DNA of 64,000 bases from Gammaproteobacteria bacterium. GTDB lineage: Bacteria > Pseudomonadota > Gammaproteobacteria > Xanthomonadales > Marinicellaceae. Location of the stretch: positions 26,031 to 90,030 of the forward strand of contig JAWLAO010000008.1 of NCBI GenBank assembly GCA_041395445.1, given 5' to 3'. The notes under the pieces were generated by a model, which made no database searches, had not been told where the DNA came from, and saw only the letters and a program-made list of their open reading frames with translations. Made by a program: the position numbers and the translations under genes. Positions within the stretch are counted from its first letter, which is position 1; each line of letters begins with the position of its first letter. Below, piece after piece: positions 28,036 through 37,383 of this stretch.

Positions 28036-28386
28036 ATGAGCTATTATGCAATAAAAATAATAACAACAACTTTGTTGATAGTTGCAATTTCAGAAGTTGC
28101 AAAACTCAGTTCCCTGATTGGAGCCATATTAGCATCAATCCCGCTTATTTCTGTGCTCGCTATGATTTGGCTTTATATTGACACAAAAGACGTTTCGAAA
28201 ATCAGCTCCCTTTCAACCAGTATTTTTTGGTTAGTTATTCCCTCATTGGTATTATTCATATCGCTGCCAATACTACTAAAACAAGGCATAAACTTTTATC
28301 TAAGTATTAGCATTGCTATTGTCATAACAATTTTTTCATATTGGCTGATGATATATGTATTGAATTATTTTGGAATTAAGCTGTAA
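28036..28386 (+). CDS. DUF3147/GlpM-like membrane protein
   Basis: A 116-residue protein with four hydrophobic segments. The order SEVAKLSSLIGAILASIPL, then SVLAMIWLYIDTKD and SIFWLVIPSLVLFISLPILL in pieces, matches the DUF3147 family that includes Pseudomonas GlpM. No biochemical activity is established. It stands alone between yadG (divergent) and the peptidase gene (convergent). Confidence 0.75.
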   Translation: MSYYAIKIITTTLLIVAISEVAKLSSLIGAILASIPLISVLAMIWLYIDTKDVSKISSLSTSIFWLVIPSLVLFISLPILLKQGINFYLSISIAIVITIFSYWLMIYVLNYFGIKL

Positions 28387-28473
28387 CTAACAATTAAATC
28401 TGATAAGGTAATTTCTCTCTATATTTACAACCCTTTTCATCAATGATTTCAAATAACTTTTGCTTAATATAAC

Positions 28474-30279
28474 CTATTGTCTTGAAGTTGGAGTAATTTC
28501 CATTTCAACTTCTTTGCCATCGCGCATCACTTTAGCTTTTACGGTTTTACCAACTTTTAAGGCTTGTAGAACATAGGTAAAATCATAGATATTTTCAATT
28601 TTTGTTCCTGCTAGTTCAATCAGTAAATCACCACTTTGAATTCCGGCTTTTTCTGCCGGTGAACCTTTAGTTGATCCGCTAAGCAATACTCCTTTAGCAT
28701 CACTGGCATAATCAGGGATTGTTCCCATGTAGGCTCGCATCCCTCCACGAGTGCCCTTCTCTTTTTTCCGAGCTTGTTTTTGAAAGTCTAACGCATCATC
28801 CTGCATTGATAATCCACGAGATATGAGGGACATCAGCTTGGATGTTTTAGCCAATCCTTCATAATTGACTAAATTTTCGGTGTCTCTGGGCGTGTGATAT
28901 TCTGTGTGTGAGCCTGTGAAAGCGGATAATATTGGCACATTGAATAAATAGAAACTCATGGCATCGGTTGGCAAATAAGCATCATCCTGCATGGTTATAT
29001 TCAAACCAACCGGAACATTTCTTTGCTCGATAATTGACTTCCATTGTTTGGAAGAACCGATTCCCTGCATTACCAGAGAATCACGCAGACGGCCAATCAT
29101 ATCCATGTTCAAGTTTGCTAAAAAAACTTCTGACAAATCTTTTTTATCAAATGTTTTGACGAAATGATTCGAGCCTAGCAAACCCAATTCTTCACCGGAC
29201 CAGAATGCAAAAATTACATCTCGTTTCGGCTTGAATTTGTTTTGATTTTTTAACATCACCAGATATTCGGCAGCTAAAAGCAAACCACTCACACCGGAAG
29301 CATTGTCATCAGCTCCAGGATGAACCATACCGATTTCATCGCCTTTAGCCAAAGATGTAGAGCTTTCCCCATGACCTAAATGATCATAATGTGCACCAAG
29401 TATCACCGCCGGCAAATCGCTACTACCTTTGATGTAGGCGATGATATTTTTACCGGTTTTCTTATCTTGCACGAGGTCAATGGTTGCTGAAACTTTGACA
29501 TCCGGAATATCAAATCCCATGACGAAGTCACCTTTATCGAGTTTCTTTTGAATAGCGCTCCAGTCTTTACCCATGTTATTCAACCACTGTTGAGCAATGT
29601 CGTTAGTTATCGAAATAACTGGCATACTGCCGTGAGCTGTTGATGAATCATAAGTTAAAGGAATCAATTGACTTTTGACAATGGTGTCCGGTGCGGTTAC
29701 AAAAATAACTCCAGCGGCTTCATGTTGTCTGGCATTGAGAACTTTGCTTCGTTCACTGGCAAAAGCATTGATTTTAACTCTTTGTTCACTGGAAATATCT
29801 TCCGGCATAAATCTTTGAATCAACACCCATTTGCCTTTAACGTCTAAGTGAGTGTATGAATCATAGTTATCACCCGGTTTATCGCCTTCAGGTTCAGTAA
29901 TTCCATACCCGGCAAAAACGACTCCGGCTTCTTCAAAATCTCCCAATGCAGAAAAAACAAGTGGTCTGAAATCTTTGTCCAGTTGATAGTCTTTACTGTT
30001 TACAGAAAATTGGTTATTTTTTCCTAAATGAGTCCCTGCTGTAAATTCAAAAGGATGAAAATAACTTTCGGAATTCCAAGGTCGAATACCAATTTCCTTC
30101 AACTGAGTGCTAATATAAGCAGCGGCTTTCTCCTCACTTTCAGTTCCTGTCAACCTGCCACCGGCTTCAGTCAATTTGGCAACATGCCTTTTGGCGGTTT
30201 CAATATCAGCTTTAGAAACTGATTTAGCATCGGCTACAAAATTGAATCCTAAAATTAAAATCAATATCAAAGTTTTCAT
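28474..30279 (-). CDS. Exported M28-family metallopeptidase with C-terminal PDZ domain
   Basis: A predicted periplasmic zinc aminopeptidase. The signal peptide is MKTLILILILGFNFVADA. A protease-associated region (about 110-260) is followed by the M28 core: GAHYDHLGHG (His and Asp ligands), HPGADDNASGVSGLL (bridging Asp), FWSGEELGLLGSNHF (general base and ligand Glu) and a late His in GSHTEYHTPRDT. A PDZ domain fills the last 100 residues (SPAEKAGIQSGDLLIELAG). The frame opens at TTG 30294, but ATG 30279 has GAGG nine bases upstream. It directly follows the TolB-like lipoprotein gene with one base between, so the two are one operon. Confidence 0.88.
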   Translation of the reverse strand: MKTLILILILGFNFVADAKSVSKADIETAKRHVAKLTEAGGRLTGTESEEKAAAYISTQLKEIGIRPWNSESYFHPFEFTAGTHLGKNNQFSVNSKDYQLDKDFRPLVFSALGDFEEAGVVFAGYGITEPEGDKPGDNYDSYTHLDVKGKWVLIQRFMPEDISSEQRVKINAFASERSKVLNARQHEAAGVIFVTAPDTIVKSQLIPLTYDSSTAHGSMPVISITNDIAQQWLNNMGKDWSAIQKKLDKGDFVMGFDIPDVKVSATIDLVQDKKTGKNIIAYIKGSSDLPAVILGAHYDHLGHGESSTSLAKGDEIGMVHPGADDNASGVSGLLLAAEYLVMLKNQNKFKPKRDVIFAFWSGEELGLLGSNHFVKTFDKKDLSEVFLANLNMDMIGRLRDSLVMQGIGSSKQWKSIIEQRNVPVGLNITMQDDAYLPTDAMSFYLFNVPILSAFTGSHTEYHTPRDTENLVNYEGLAKTSKLMSLISRGLSMQDDALDFQKQARKKEKGTRGGMRAYMGTIPDYASDAKGVLLSGSTKGSPAEKAGIQSGDLLIELAGTKIENIYDFTYVLQALKVGKTVKAKVMRDGKEVEMEITPTSRQ

Positions 30280-30294
30280 TGCATTATTCCTCAA

Positions 30295-31425
30295 TTATTG
30301 CAATCCCAAAGCCTGTAAAGCTACCTGATGATTCCAGTCTGCACGATAAATTTGCGAGAGATTGTTGTTGTCTTTTTTACGAGTCCAGTAAAGCTCATTG
30401 CCTTCAGGAGTAAAGACCGGTAAGCCGTCAAAGCCATCCAGATTGCTGACTCTGATAGGTTCGTGATTTCCTTCTGCATCAACAATATACAACTCAAAAT
30501 TGGCGAATCCATTCTTGTTGGTTGTAAAAATAATGTATTTCTGGGACGGATGATAGTAGGGAGCCCAGGACATTTTGCCTTCGTGAGTGATTTGTTTTTT
30601 GTCTGTTCCATCAATATTCATCGAATAAATCTCAGCAATCATGCCATCTTCGGTGAATTTACGCCAAACGATACGTTTGCCATCCGGAGAGAAGAACGGA
30701 CCACCATCATAACCTCGTTCAGTTGTCAGTTGCTTAACATTACTTCCGTCAGAGTTCATGATAAAAATATCCATCATGTAGGATTTGTCGAGTTCGAACA
30801 ATTTTGTTTCTTCCTGAGACATACCACCTTTTCCGTTATAAGCATTACGGTTGGAAGCAAAAGCAATCAGCTTGCCATCCGGTGAAAAACTTCCTTCTGC
30901 GTCATAACCAATATCTGTGGTTAGTTGTGTGACTTCATCGCCTTTTTTAACAAATAAGTCAAAATATTCATCATAATCCCATGAGTATCGGCGTTCCTTT
31001 CCTGAGTTTCTGAAATCAATTTCCGCTTGCTGTTTTTTTAAGGCGTCATTATCTAAGTGAGTTGAAGCGTACAAAATTTGCTCGCCATCGGGATGAATCC
31101 AAGCACAAGTGGTTTTCCCAACTCCATTAGAAATCATTTCGACATCACCGAACTCTAAATCCATAGTGTAAATTTGGTAAAACGGATTGCCTTCATGCCT
31201 TTCGCTTTGAAAAACAATTTTGGAGCCATCAGCTGAAAAATACCCTTCTCCGGCTCGTCTTCCCTCAAATGTCAAACGACTGATATTGGTCATTAGTTCA
31301 ACTTCTTTGGGTGAAATTGTTTCAGACATTGGTGGTGGTTTAGGGGTTTCAAAAGAAGATTTTTGAAGGTTTTTTTGACTACATGAAGTGCATAAAAGCA
31401 CTATTACTGGGATAAAAATTTTCAT
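30295..31425 (-). CDS. TolB-like (PD40 beta-propeller) lipoprotein
   Basis: A 376-residue protein with a lipoprotein signal and lipobox VLLCTSC, then PD40/WD40-like repeats typical of the TolB C-terminal propeller: YFSADGSKIVFQSERH, SFSPDGKLIAFASNRN, FFSPDGKRIVWRKF, YYHPSQKYIIFTTNK and VFTPEGNELYWTRK. It is not TolB itself, lacking the N-terminal domain and the tol-pal neighbours. Location next to an exported peptidase suggests a shared envelope task, perhaps peptide handling, but this is inference. Confidence 0.82.
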   Translation of the reverse strand: MKIFIPVIVLLCTSCSQKNLQKSSFETPKPPPMSETISPKEVELMTNISRLTFEGRRAGEGYFSADGSKIVFQSERHEGNPFYQIYTMDLEFGDVEMISNGVGKTTCAWIHPDGEQILYASTHLDNDALKKQQAEIDFRNSGKERRYSWDYDEYFDLFVKKGDEVTQLTTDIGYDAEGSFSPDGKLIAFASNRNAYNGKGGMSQEETKLFELDKSYMMDIFIMNSDGSNVKQLTTERGYDGGPFFSPDGKRIVWRKFTEDGMIAEIYSMNIDGTDKKQITHEGKMSWAPYYHPSQKYIIFTTNKNGFANFELYIVDAEGNHEPIRVSNLDGFDGLPVFTPEGNELYWTRKKDNNNLSQIYRADWNHQVALQALGLQ

Positions 31426-31432
31426 TGTTTTT

Positions 31433-32770
31433 TTATAAGTTATTCACTAAACTGACCAGTTCACCGGCGTATTTTTCTGCAAGTTTTTCATCTTTTGCTT
31501 CAACCATCACTCTGAGCATTGGTTGAGTTCCGGATGCACGAATCAAGGTTCGACCATTATTTCCTAATTCTTTGTCTATTTCAGTTGAGAGTGAAATTAC
31601 ATCTTGATGTTGAGCTAATGATTTTGCATTTTCAACGGTAATATTAATCAGAACCTGAGGGTATAAAGGAATTTCATCGGCGAGTTCTTTGAGATTTTTT
31701 CCTTCCTTAATCATCACCGATAACACCATCAAAGCACTAACAATTCCGTCTCCTGTGGTTGCCAAGTCCAGATTAAGAATATGTCCTGAAGACTCTCCAC
31801 CCAGATGCCAATTGTTTTTTCGTAATAGCTGATGGACATAACGATCACCGACATCCGCTCTGAGAAAATCAATTCCTAAATCACTCAGACCGCTTTGCAT
31901 GGCTTGATTGGACATGAGTGTTCCAACAACTCCACCGTTGAGTTTACCATTTTTATGAAGATGTTTGGCAACAATAAAAATCAGTTGATCGCCATCAATC
32001 ACCTCGCCGTAATGATTAATCATTAAGACTCTGTCACCATCACCATCCAGAGCAATTCCTAAATCTGCTCCGGTTTCTAAAACTTGTTCCTGTAAAATTT
32101 GCGGATGTGTTGAACCGCAATCAGCATTGATATTTAAACCATCGGGTTTATTGGCAATAACCGTGACATCAGCACCTAATTCGGAGAAAACTTGCGGAGC
32201 AATATGGTATGTTGCACCATTGGCACAGTCGAGTACAATTTTTAAACCGGCCAGGCTTTTTTGACGAGGGAAACTGCTTTTACAAAACTCAATATAACGA
32301 CCGGCCGCATCATCCACACGCTTGGCTTTTCCGAGCTTCTCACTAGAAACAGTTGCAAATTCTTTATCAAGTTCTTGTTCAATGGCTAATTCCAATTCAT
32401 CGGATAACTTTTCACCATCGGCGTTGAAGAATTTAATCCCATTGTCGTAATAAGGATTGTGCGAAGCGCTAATCACGATCCCGGCACTGGCATGCATGGA
32501 ACTGGTCATCCAGGCAATTCCTGGAGTTGGCATCGGACCTAACAATAATGAATTTGTTCCTGCCGAAGATAAGCCGGCTTCCAAAGCAGACTCCAGCATA
32601 TAACCCGAAATTCGAGTGTCTTTTCCGATGAGAATTGTATTTGACGGTGATAGCTTACCCAAAACCACACCAGCTGCCCGACCTAATTTCAAGGCGAACT
32701 CAGCTGTCATTAACGAACCACCGACTTTTCCGCGAATCCCGTCCGTTCCAAAATATTTTTTTTCTGACAT
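31433..32770 (-). CDS. glmM: Phosphoglucosamine mutase
   Basis: GlmM converts glucosamine-6-phosphate to glucosamine-1-phosphate for UDP-GlcNAc, peptidoglycan and LPS. The 445-residue enzyme has the N-terminal YFGTDGIRG, the phosphoserine loop VISASHNPYYDNGIKFF, the Mg loop ALDGDGDRVLM and sugar loop GGESSGHIL, then the phosphate loop IRASGTQPMLRVM. It follows folP with 30 bases between, the usual ftsH-folP-glmM order. Confidence 0.95.
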   Translation of the reverse strand: MSEKKYFGTDGIRGKVGGSLMTAEFALKLGRAAGVVLGKLSPSNTILIGKDTRISGYMLESALEAGLSSAGTNSLLLGPMPTPGIAWMTSSMHASAGIVISASHNPYYDNGIKFFNADGEKLSDELELAIEQELDKEFATVSSEKLGKAKRVDDAAGRYIEFCKSSFPRQKSLAGLKIVLDCANGATYHIAPQVFSELGADVTVIANKPDGLNINADCGSTHPQILQEQVLETGADLGIALDGDGDRVLMINHYGEVIDGDQLIFIVAKHLHKNGKLNGGVVGTLMSNQAMQSGLSDLGIDFLRADVGDRYVHQLLRKNNWHLGGESSGHILNLDLATTGDGIVSALMVLSVMIKEGKNLKELADEIPLYPQVLINITVENAKSLAQHQDVISLSTEIDKELGNNGRTLIRASGTQPMLRVMVEAKDEKLAEKYAGELVSLVNNL

Positions 32771-32800
32771 TAAATTTTAAATGTTTTTTGATTTATAAAT

Positions 32801-33598
32801 TTAGTCCATCAATGCTTTGGCCATTTTCAGCACATCAACCGTTGCTTTAACATCATGAACTCTGAATATATCGGCTCCTTGCATGTATGCGAACTGAGCA
32901 ATGGCTAAACTTCCGTAAATTCGTTCACCAACTTCAACATCAAGAATCTGACCAATCATGGTTTTTCTGGAAACACCAATCAATAATGGATAACCCAAAG
33001 ATTTTAGCTGTTTGATGTTTTTAAGTAAAGCAAGATTATGCTCCAATGTTTTTCCAAAGCCGATACCCGGATCAATAATAATATTTTTTGAACGGATTCC
33101 TGCTTTCTGGCAAGCCTCAATTCTCGCTTCTAAGAAACTCATAACTTCTGCCACAACATCCTGATAACGAGGATTGTGTTGCATGGTTTGCGGCATTCCT
33201 TGTTTGTGCATCAAACAGACAGGAACATCATATTCAGCTGCAACTTCTAATGTTCCGGGAGAAAGCAAAGCGTTGACATCATTAATAAAGTCAGCACCGG
33301 CTTTTATCGCTTCTTCCATAACATTTGCTTTGCTGGTGTCAATTGAAATTGTAATGGATTTATTGGTTTGTCTGAGTTTTTCGATAACCGGAATGACTCG
33401 GGATATTTCTTCATCTACCGAAATTTCTTTAGCTCCGGGTCTGGTTGATTCACCACCGACATCAATTATATCAGCTCCCTGTTTGATAAGAATGTGTGCT
33501 TGTTTGATGGCATTGTCGGTTTGATAAAATAAACCACCATCTGAAAACGAATCGGGGGTCACATTAATGACCCCCATAACTTTAAAATTTCCAGTCAT
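32801..33598 (-). CDS. folP: Dihydropteroate synthase
   Basis: FolP joins p-aminobenzoate to dihydropterin pyrophosphate in folate synthesis and is the sulfonamide target. The 265-residue TIM-barrel shows MGVINVTPDSFSDGG, the flexible loop VGGESTRPGA, IDTSKANVMEEAI and DPGIGFGKTLEHN. It lies three bases after ftsH and is followed by glmM on the same strand. Confidence 0.95.
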   Translation of the reverse strand: MTGNFKVMGVINVTPDSFSDGGLFYQTDNAIKQAHILIKQGADIIDVGGESTRPGAKEISVDEEISRVIPVIEKLRQTNKSITISIDTSKANVMEEAIKAGADFINDVNALLSPGTLEVAAEYDVPVCLMHKQGMPQTMQHNPRYQDVVAEVMSFLEARIEACQKAGIRSKNIIIDPGIGFGKTLEHNLALLKNIKQLKSLGYPLLIGVSRKTMIGQILDVEVGERIYGSLAIAQFAYMQGADIFRVHDVKATVDVLKMAKALMD

Positions 33599-33601
33599 TG
33601 A

Positions 33602-35533
33602 TTAACTTGAAGTGGCTTCACCACCAATATTATCCTTGCCGGATTTCTTTTCTTCCTTGTTTTTGGATTTTGGATTGACTGAAGTATCATCATCGTCCCA
33701 TCCGTCCGGAGGTGTAATTTCTTTGCCTTCCATGATTTCAACAACTTGTTCGCTGTTCAGCGTTTCATATTTCATCAACGCCTCAGACATGGTGTGAAGT
33801 TTATCAATATTATCCTGCAAAATTTTAGTTGCTTTACCATAATTATCATCAATGATTTTCTTGATGGCATCATCAATCAATTTCGCAGTCGCATCTGATA
33901 CATTTTTATGCTGAGTAACCTGACGACCGAGGAAAACTTCACCCTCATCTTCGGAATAAAGCAATGGTCCGAGCCCTTCTCCAAAACCCCATTTAGTGAC
34001 CATGTTTCTGGCAATATTGGTCGCATGTTGAATATCACTCGAAGCTCCTGTGGAAATAGCTTCAGGACCTCCAAGTAATTCCTCAGCAATTCGTCCGCCA
34101 TAAGCCATGGCAATTTGTGACTCCAGTTTAGTTTTTGTGATTGAAACTTCGTCTTTCACAGGCATCGACATTGTTACACCTAGAGCTCTTCCGCGAGGAA
34201 TAATTGTCACTTTATAAATTGGATTATGTTCTGGTGACAAATATCCAACAATTGCGTGTCCGGCTTCATGATACGCGGTCACTTTGCGATCATGTTCATC
34301 CATCACCATGGACTTGCGTTCCGCACCCATCATGATTTTGTCTTTGGCTTTTTCGAAGTTTTCCATTGTTACAATTTTGGCATTTTCACGGGCTGCAAAT
34401 AATGCTGCTTCATTCACCAAATTTGCCAAATCAGCACCTGAAAATCCCGGAGTTCCTCTCGCCAGCATTTTCGGTTTGACATCATCTGCCAAAGGAACTT
34501 TTTTCATGTGAACTTTCAGAATCGCCTCACGTCCCAAAATATCCGGTAATGGTACAACCACCTGACGATCGAAACGACCCGGGCGCAATAAGGCTTTATC
34601 CAATACATCCGGTCTGTTGGTTGCAGCGATTACAATAACCCCTTCATTGCCTTCAAAACCATCCATTTCAACCAATAACTGATTTAATGTTTGTTCTCTT
34701 TCGTCATGTCCGCCGCCCATTCCGGCTCCACGCTGACGACCCACCGCATCAATTTCGTCAATAAAAATGATACACGGAGCATTTTTCTTCGCCTGATCAA
34801 ACATGTCACGCACACGCGATGCACCGACACCAACAAACATTTCAACGAAATCAGAACCTGAAATTGTAAAGAAAGGAACTTTTGCCTCGCCGGCAATAGC
34901 TTTTGCTAGTAAAGTTTTACCGGTTCCGGGCGAGCCAACCATTAATACACCGCGAGGGATATGACCACCGAGTTTCTGAAATTTCCCCGGATCTCTAAGG
35001 AAATCAACAATTTCTCCGACTTCTTCCTTGGCTTCTTCCACACCGGCAACATCAGCGAAGGTTACTTTTATTTGGTCTTCGCTGAGAAGTTTGGCCTTGG
35101 ATTTACCAAAGCTCATGGCTCCTCCTTTTCCACCGCCGCCTTGCATTTGACGCATAATGAAAAACCACAAACCAACTAACAACAAAATTGGCAGAATGGT
35201 TTCCAGCAATCTGAAGAAAACACTTTCTTCCTGAAATGGCAGATAAGTAGCATCTACATTTTTCTTGATAAGGTCATCAATCAGTTTGTCATCTTTAGGC
35301 GCATTAACTGTTATTTTTTCACCATTCATCAACTGAGCTGTAATCACCTTATGGACACCAGTCTTATCATCCACAACAACGGATTGTATCTGACCATCAT
35401 TCAACTTATCGTAAAAATCAGTATAAGAGACCTCTGACGATCTTTCCGAATTATGCACAACGGTATTAAAGACTGATAACAGAACCATCAGCACAACAAT
35501 CCAGAGAACTATGTTTTTTGTTACGTTATTCAA
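33602..35533 (-). CDS. ftsH: ATP-dependent zinc metalloprotease FtsH
   Basis: FtsH is the membrane-anchored AAA+ protease that degrades LpxC, unassembled membrane proteins and other targets. Two membrane segments flank a periplasmic region (IVLWIVVLMVLLSVFNTVV; LLETILPILLLVGLWFFIM). The AAA domain has Walker A VGSPGTGKTLLAK, Walker B CIIFIDEIDAVGRQRG and the second region of homology ATNRPDVLDKALLRPGRFD, in pieces. The zinc site is AYHEAGHAIVG. 643 residues is a normal length. It lies between rlmE upstream and folP downstream. Confidence 0.96.
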   Translation of the reverse strand: MNNVTKNIVLWIVVLMVLLSVFNTVVHNSERSSEVSYTDFYDKLNDGQIQSVVVDDKTGVHKVITAQLMNGEKITVNAPKDDKLIDDLIKKNVDATYLPFQEESVFFRLLETILPILLLVGLWFFIMRQMQGGGGKGGAMSFGKSKAKLLSEDQIKVTFADVAGVEEAKEEVGEIVDFLRDPGKFQKLGGHIPRGVLMVGSPGTGKTLLAKAIAGEAKVPFFTISGSDFVEMFVGVGASRVRDMFDQAKKNAPCIIFIDEIDAVGRQRGAGMGGGHDEREQTLNQLLVEMDGFEGNEGVIVIAATNRPDVLDKALLRPGRFDRQVVVPLPDILGREAILKVHMKKVPLADDVKPKMLARGTPGFSGADLANLVNEAALFAARENAKIVTMENFEKAKDKIMMGAERKSMVMDEHDRKVTAYHEAGHAIVGYLSPEHNPIYKVTIIPRGRALGVTMSMPVKDEVSITKTKLESQIAMAYGGRIAEELLGGPEAISTGASSDIQHATNIARNMVTKWGFGEGLGPLLYSEDEGEVFLGRQVTQHKNVSDATAKLIDDAIKKIIDDNYGKATKILQDNIDKLHTMSEALMKYETLNSEQVVEIMEGKEITPPDGWDDDDTSVNPKSKNKEEKKSGKDNIGGEATSS

Positions 35534-35552
35534 AGCAATTTCCTAAGTTAAA

Positions 35553-36173
35553 TTAACCTCTAAAACCTTTGGCAACCGCATAAACTTCGCGACTTCTCGC
35601 TCTGGATGCCTTTGGTTTTCTCATGACGACTATTTTAAAATCCTGTTTGAGTTGTTTCAGATATTCGTCAAAACCTTCTCCCTGAAACAACTTCACTGCG
35701 TAATTACCACCTTGTCTGAGACATTGATGACAAAAGTCCAGTGCCAGTTCTGCCAGATACATTATTTTAGGTTGATCTATGGCGAACACTCCACTTAAGT
35801 TTGGGGCTATATCGGATAACACAAGATCTATTTTTTCAGAATCAATGACATTTAAAAGTTGTTGTAAAACCTCATCATCACGAAAGTCTCCTTGTATAAT
35901 TTCCACTCCTTCAATAGGTTCAACCGGAAGAATATCCAGACCAATGACGCGTGTTCCTGCCGGAGCCAGTTTACGAGCAACCTGACACCAACCACCGGGA
36001 GCACAACCCAAATCAACAACACTATTGATTCCACTCAATAATTGATCTTTCTCGTGCAATTCTTCCAGTTTGAATGCCGATCGTGCTCGGTATCCGTGTT
36101 CTTGCGACATTTTGACCCAATAATCATCAAAATGTTCACGCAACCAGTTATTTGAACTCTTACTTCTTGCCAT
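35553..36173 (-). CDS. rlmE: 23S rRNA (uridine2552-2'-O)-methyltransferase RlmE
   Basis: RlmE (FtsJ/RrmJ) methylates U2552 in the A-loop of 23S rRNA late in 50S assembly. The 206-residue protein has YRARSAFKLEELHEKD (first catalytic Lys), SAM motif VVDLGCAPGGWCQ, VLSDIAPNLSG (catalytic Asp), NYAVKLFQGEGFDEY (second Lys) and KASRARSREVYAVA (Glu). The rlmE-ftsH pair is conserved, as is the divergent yhbY. Confidence 0.95.
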   Translation of the reverse strand: MARSKSSNNWLREHFDDYWVKMSQEHGYRARSAFKLEELHEKDQLLSGINSVVDLGCAPGGWCQVARKLAPAGTRVIGLDILPVEPIEGVEIIQGDFRDDEVLQQLLNVIDSEKIDLVLSDIAPNLSGVFAIDQPKIMYLAELALDFCHQCLRQGGNYAVKLFQGEGFDEYLKQLKQDFKIVVMRKPKASRARSREVYAVAKGFRG

Positions 36174-36232
36174 GTCCCAACAGACTGTTAAAATGCAACA
36201 TTAACATAACGAGATAATAACAAAAAGCACTA

Positions 36233-36514
36233 ATGAATAAAAATGCGATTAAATATTTACGCGGAATCAGCCACAATATCAAGCCTGTGGTGATGGTTGC
36301 AGATAAAGGACTTACCGAAAATGTCATGAATGAAATTGACATTGCTTTGGACAAGCACGAACTCATCAAAATCAAAATCCGAACCGACCGAGAAACCCGA
36401 AATCAATTCATCAGTGAAATTGTCAATCAAACCAATTCTGAACAAATTCACACCATCGGTCAGACATTAACCATCTTTCGCAGAAACCCGAAAAATCCTC
36501 AATACGAAATCTAA
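36233..36514 (+). CDS. yhbY: Ribosome assembly RNA-binding protein YhbY (CRM domain)
   Basis: A 93-residue single CRM-domain protein that binds pre-50S particles in E. coli. It shows YLRGISHNIKPVVMVADKGLTENV and the late GQTLTIFRRN typical of the family. It diverges from rlmE, as in many gammaproteobacteria. It stops two bases before the Mth938-like gene and may be co-transcribed with it. Confidence 0.92.
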   Translation: MNKNAIKYLRGISHNIKPVVMVADKGLTENVMNEIDIALDKHELIKIKIRTDRETRNQFISEIVNQTNSEQIHTIGQTLTIFRRNPKNPQYEI

Positions 36515-36516
36515 CT

Positions 36517-36888
36517 ATGAAACTGGTTGAGAACACCGAAAATAGTTTAAACATTATTTCATCGGCAACTAGTGATGAAATTGTTGTCAATGGAAACACG
36601 ATTCAGGAAAGCTGTATCATTAACAGTAATACCGTGATGACAGACTTACAACTGAAATCAATTGAGCAACTGTCATCAACTCATATTGAATATTTACTCT
36701 CAAACCGGCCCGAAATTATTATTTTGGGTTCGGGTTTAGTCCATCAATTTCCTCAAGTCGATTTGTTACAACCACTTGCTCAAAACAATGTCGGATTAGA
36801 GGTAATGACCAACAAATCTGCTGTCAGAACTTTCAATGTACTGATGGCTGAGGACAGAAATGTCGCTTGTTTGCTGATTATCGGATAA
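36517..36888 (+). CDS. Mth938-like (DUF498) domain protein
   Basis: A 123-residue protein of the family that includes the human complex I assembly factor NDUFAF3. It shows NRPEIIILGSGLVHQFP and GLEVMTNKSAVRTFNVLMAEDRNVACLLI, both written here in part. The biochemical role in bacteria is unknown. It lies between yhbY and a DUF6122-like membrane gene with almost no spacing. Confidence 0.8.
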   Translation: MKLVENTENSLNIISSATSDEIVVNGNTIQESCIINSNTVMTDLQLKSIEQLSSTHIEYLLSNRPEIIILGSGLVHQFPQVDLLQPLAQNNVGLEVMTNKSAVRTFNVLMAEDRNVACLLIIG

Positions 36889-36892
36889 ACAA

Positions 36893-37207
36893 TTGCTGCA
36901 TATTTCCCTGCATTTTATTGTTCCCTTAGCGATTAGTATTATCTTTTTTCCAAAAAGATGGAAGTTTGCTTTTTTGATTATGGCAGCAACAATGATAGTC
37001 GATTTGGATCATTTGCTGGCGACGCCAATCTATGATCCTTTGAGATGCAGTATCGGATTTCATCCTTTGCATCGTTTCATTCCAATTGCAATCTACGCAA
37101 TTGCCTGCCTGATTCCAAAAACACGACTGTTAGGAATCGGTTTGATTATCCACATGATTTTGGACTCGATTGATTGTCAAATGACCAATCAAGTATGGTA
37201 TGTTTAA
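36893..37207 (+). CDS. DUF6122-like small membrane protein
   Basis: A 104-residue hydrophobic protein beginning LLHISLHFIVPLAISIIFF with TTG 36893 as the only suitable start. Conserved polar motifs are MIVDLDHLLATPIYDP, CSIGFHPLHRF and MILDSIDC, the His/Asp pattern recalling membrane metal-dependent hydrolases of the YdjM/LexA-binding type. No activity is established for DUF6122. It lies four bases after the Mth938-like gene. Confidence 0.7.
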   Translation: MLHISLHFIVPLAISIIFFPKRWKFAFLIMAATMIVDLDHLLATPIYDPLRCSIGFHPLHRFIPIAIYAIACLIPKTRLLGIGLIIHMILDSIDCQMTNQVWYV

Positions 37208-37228
37208 AAAATTAAAAATAATTTTCTA

Positions 37229-37247
37229 ATTCTCAAGTTTTGAGAAT
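37229..37247. promoter_or_regulatory. Palindrome between the DUF6122 gene and recA
   Basis: Arms ATTCTCAA / TTGAGAAT are perfect over 8 bp with a 3-base centre. It could be a terminator for the upstream genes, though no T run follows, or an operator for recA. It does not match the classical LexA box CTGT-N8-ACAG. Confidence 0.4.
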
Positions 37248-37308
37248 GACACAGCCTAATATTGCAAGCATCCGATTTTTCCTACAAAAATTTAGGAATT
37301 TTTATATA

Positions 37309-37335
37309 TTGTAATCGACATCTTCATACTATAAT
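37309..37335 (+). promoter_or_regulatory. recA: Candidate recA promoter
   Basis: A consensus -10 TATAAT (37330-37335) lies with TTGTAA (37309-37314) upstream at a short 15-base spacing. Transcription from it would start near 37342, leaving a leader of about 40 bases before ATG 37384. Confidence 0.5.
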
Positions 37336-37383
37336 ACGAGGCTAATAATGAAAACAGACACAGCGAGAATTTTGGAGCTAAAT

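Noticed and set aside
37229..37247. Calling the palindrome a LexA box
   Set aside because: It does not match CTGT-N8-ACAG, and the Xanthomonas-type LexA site is also different; it was kept as an unassigned palindrome.
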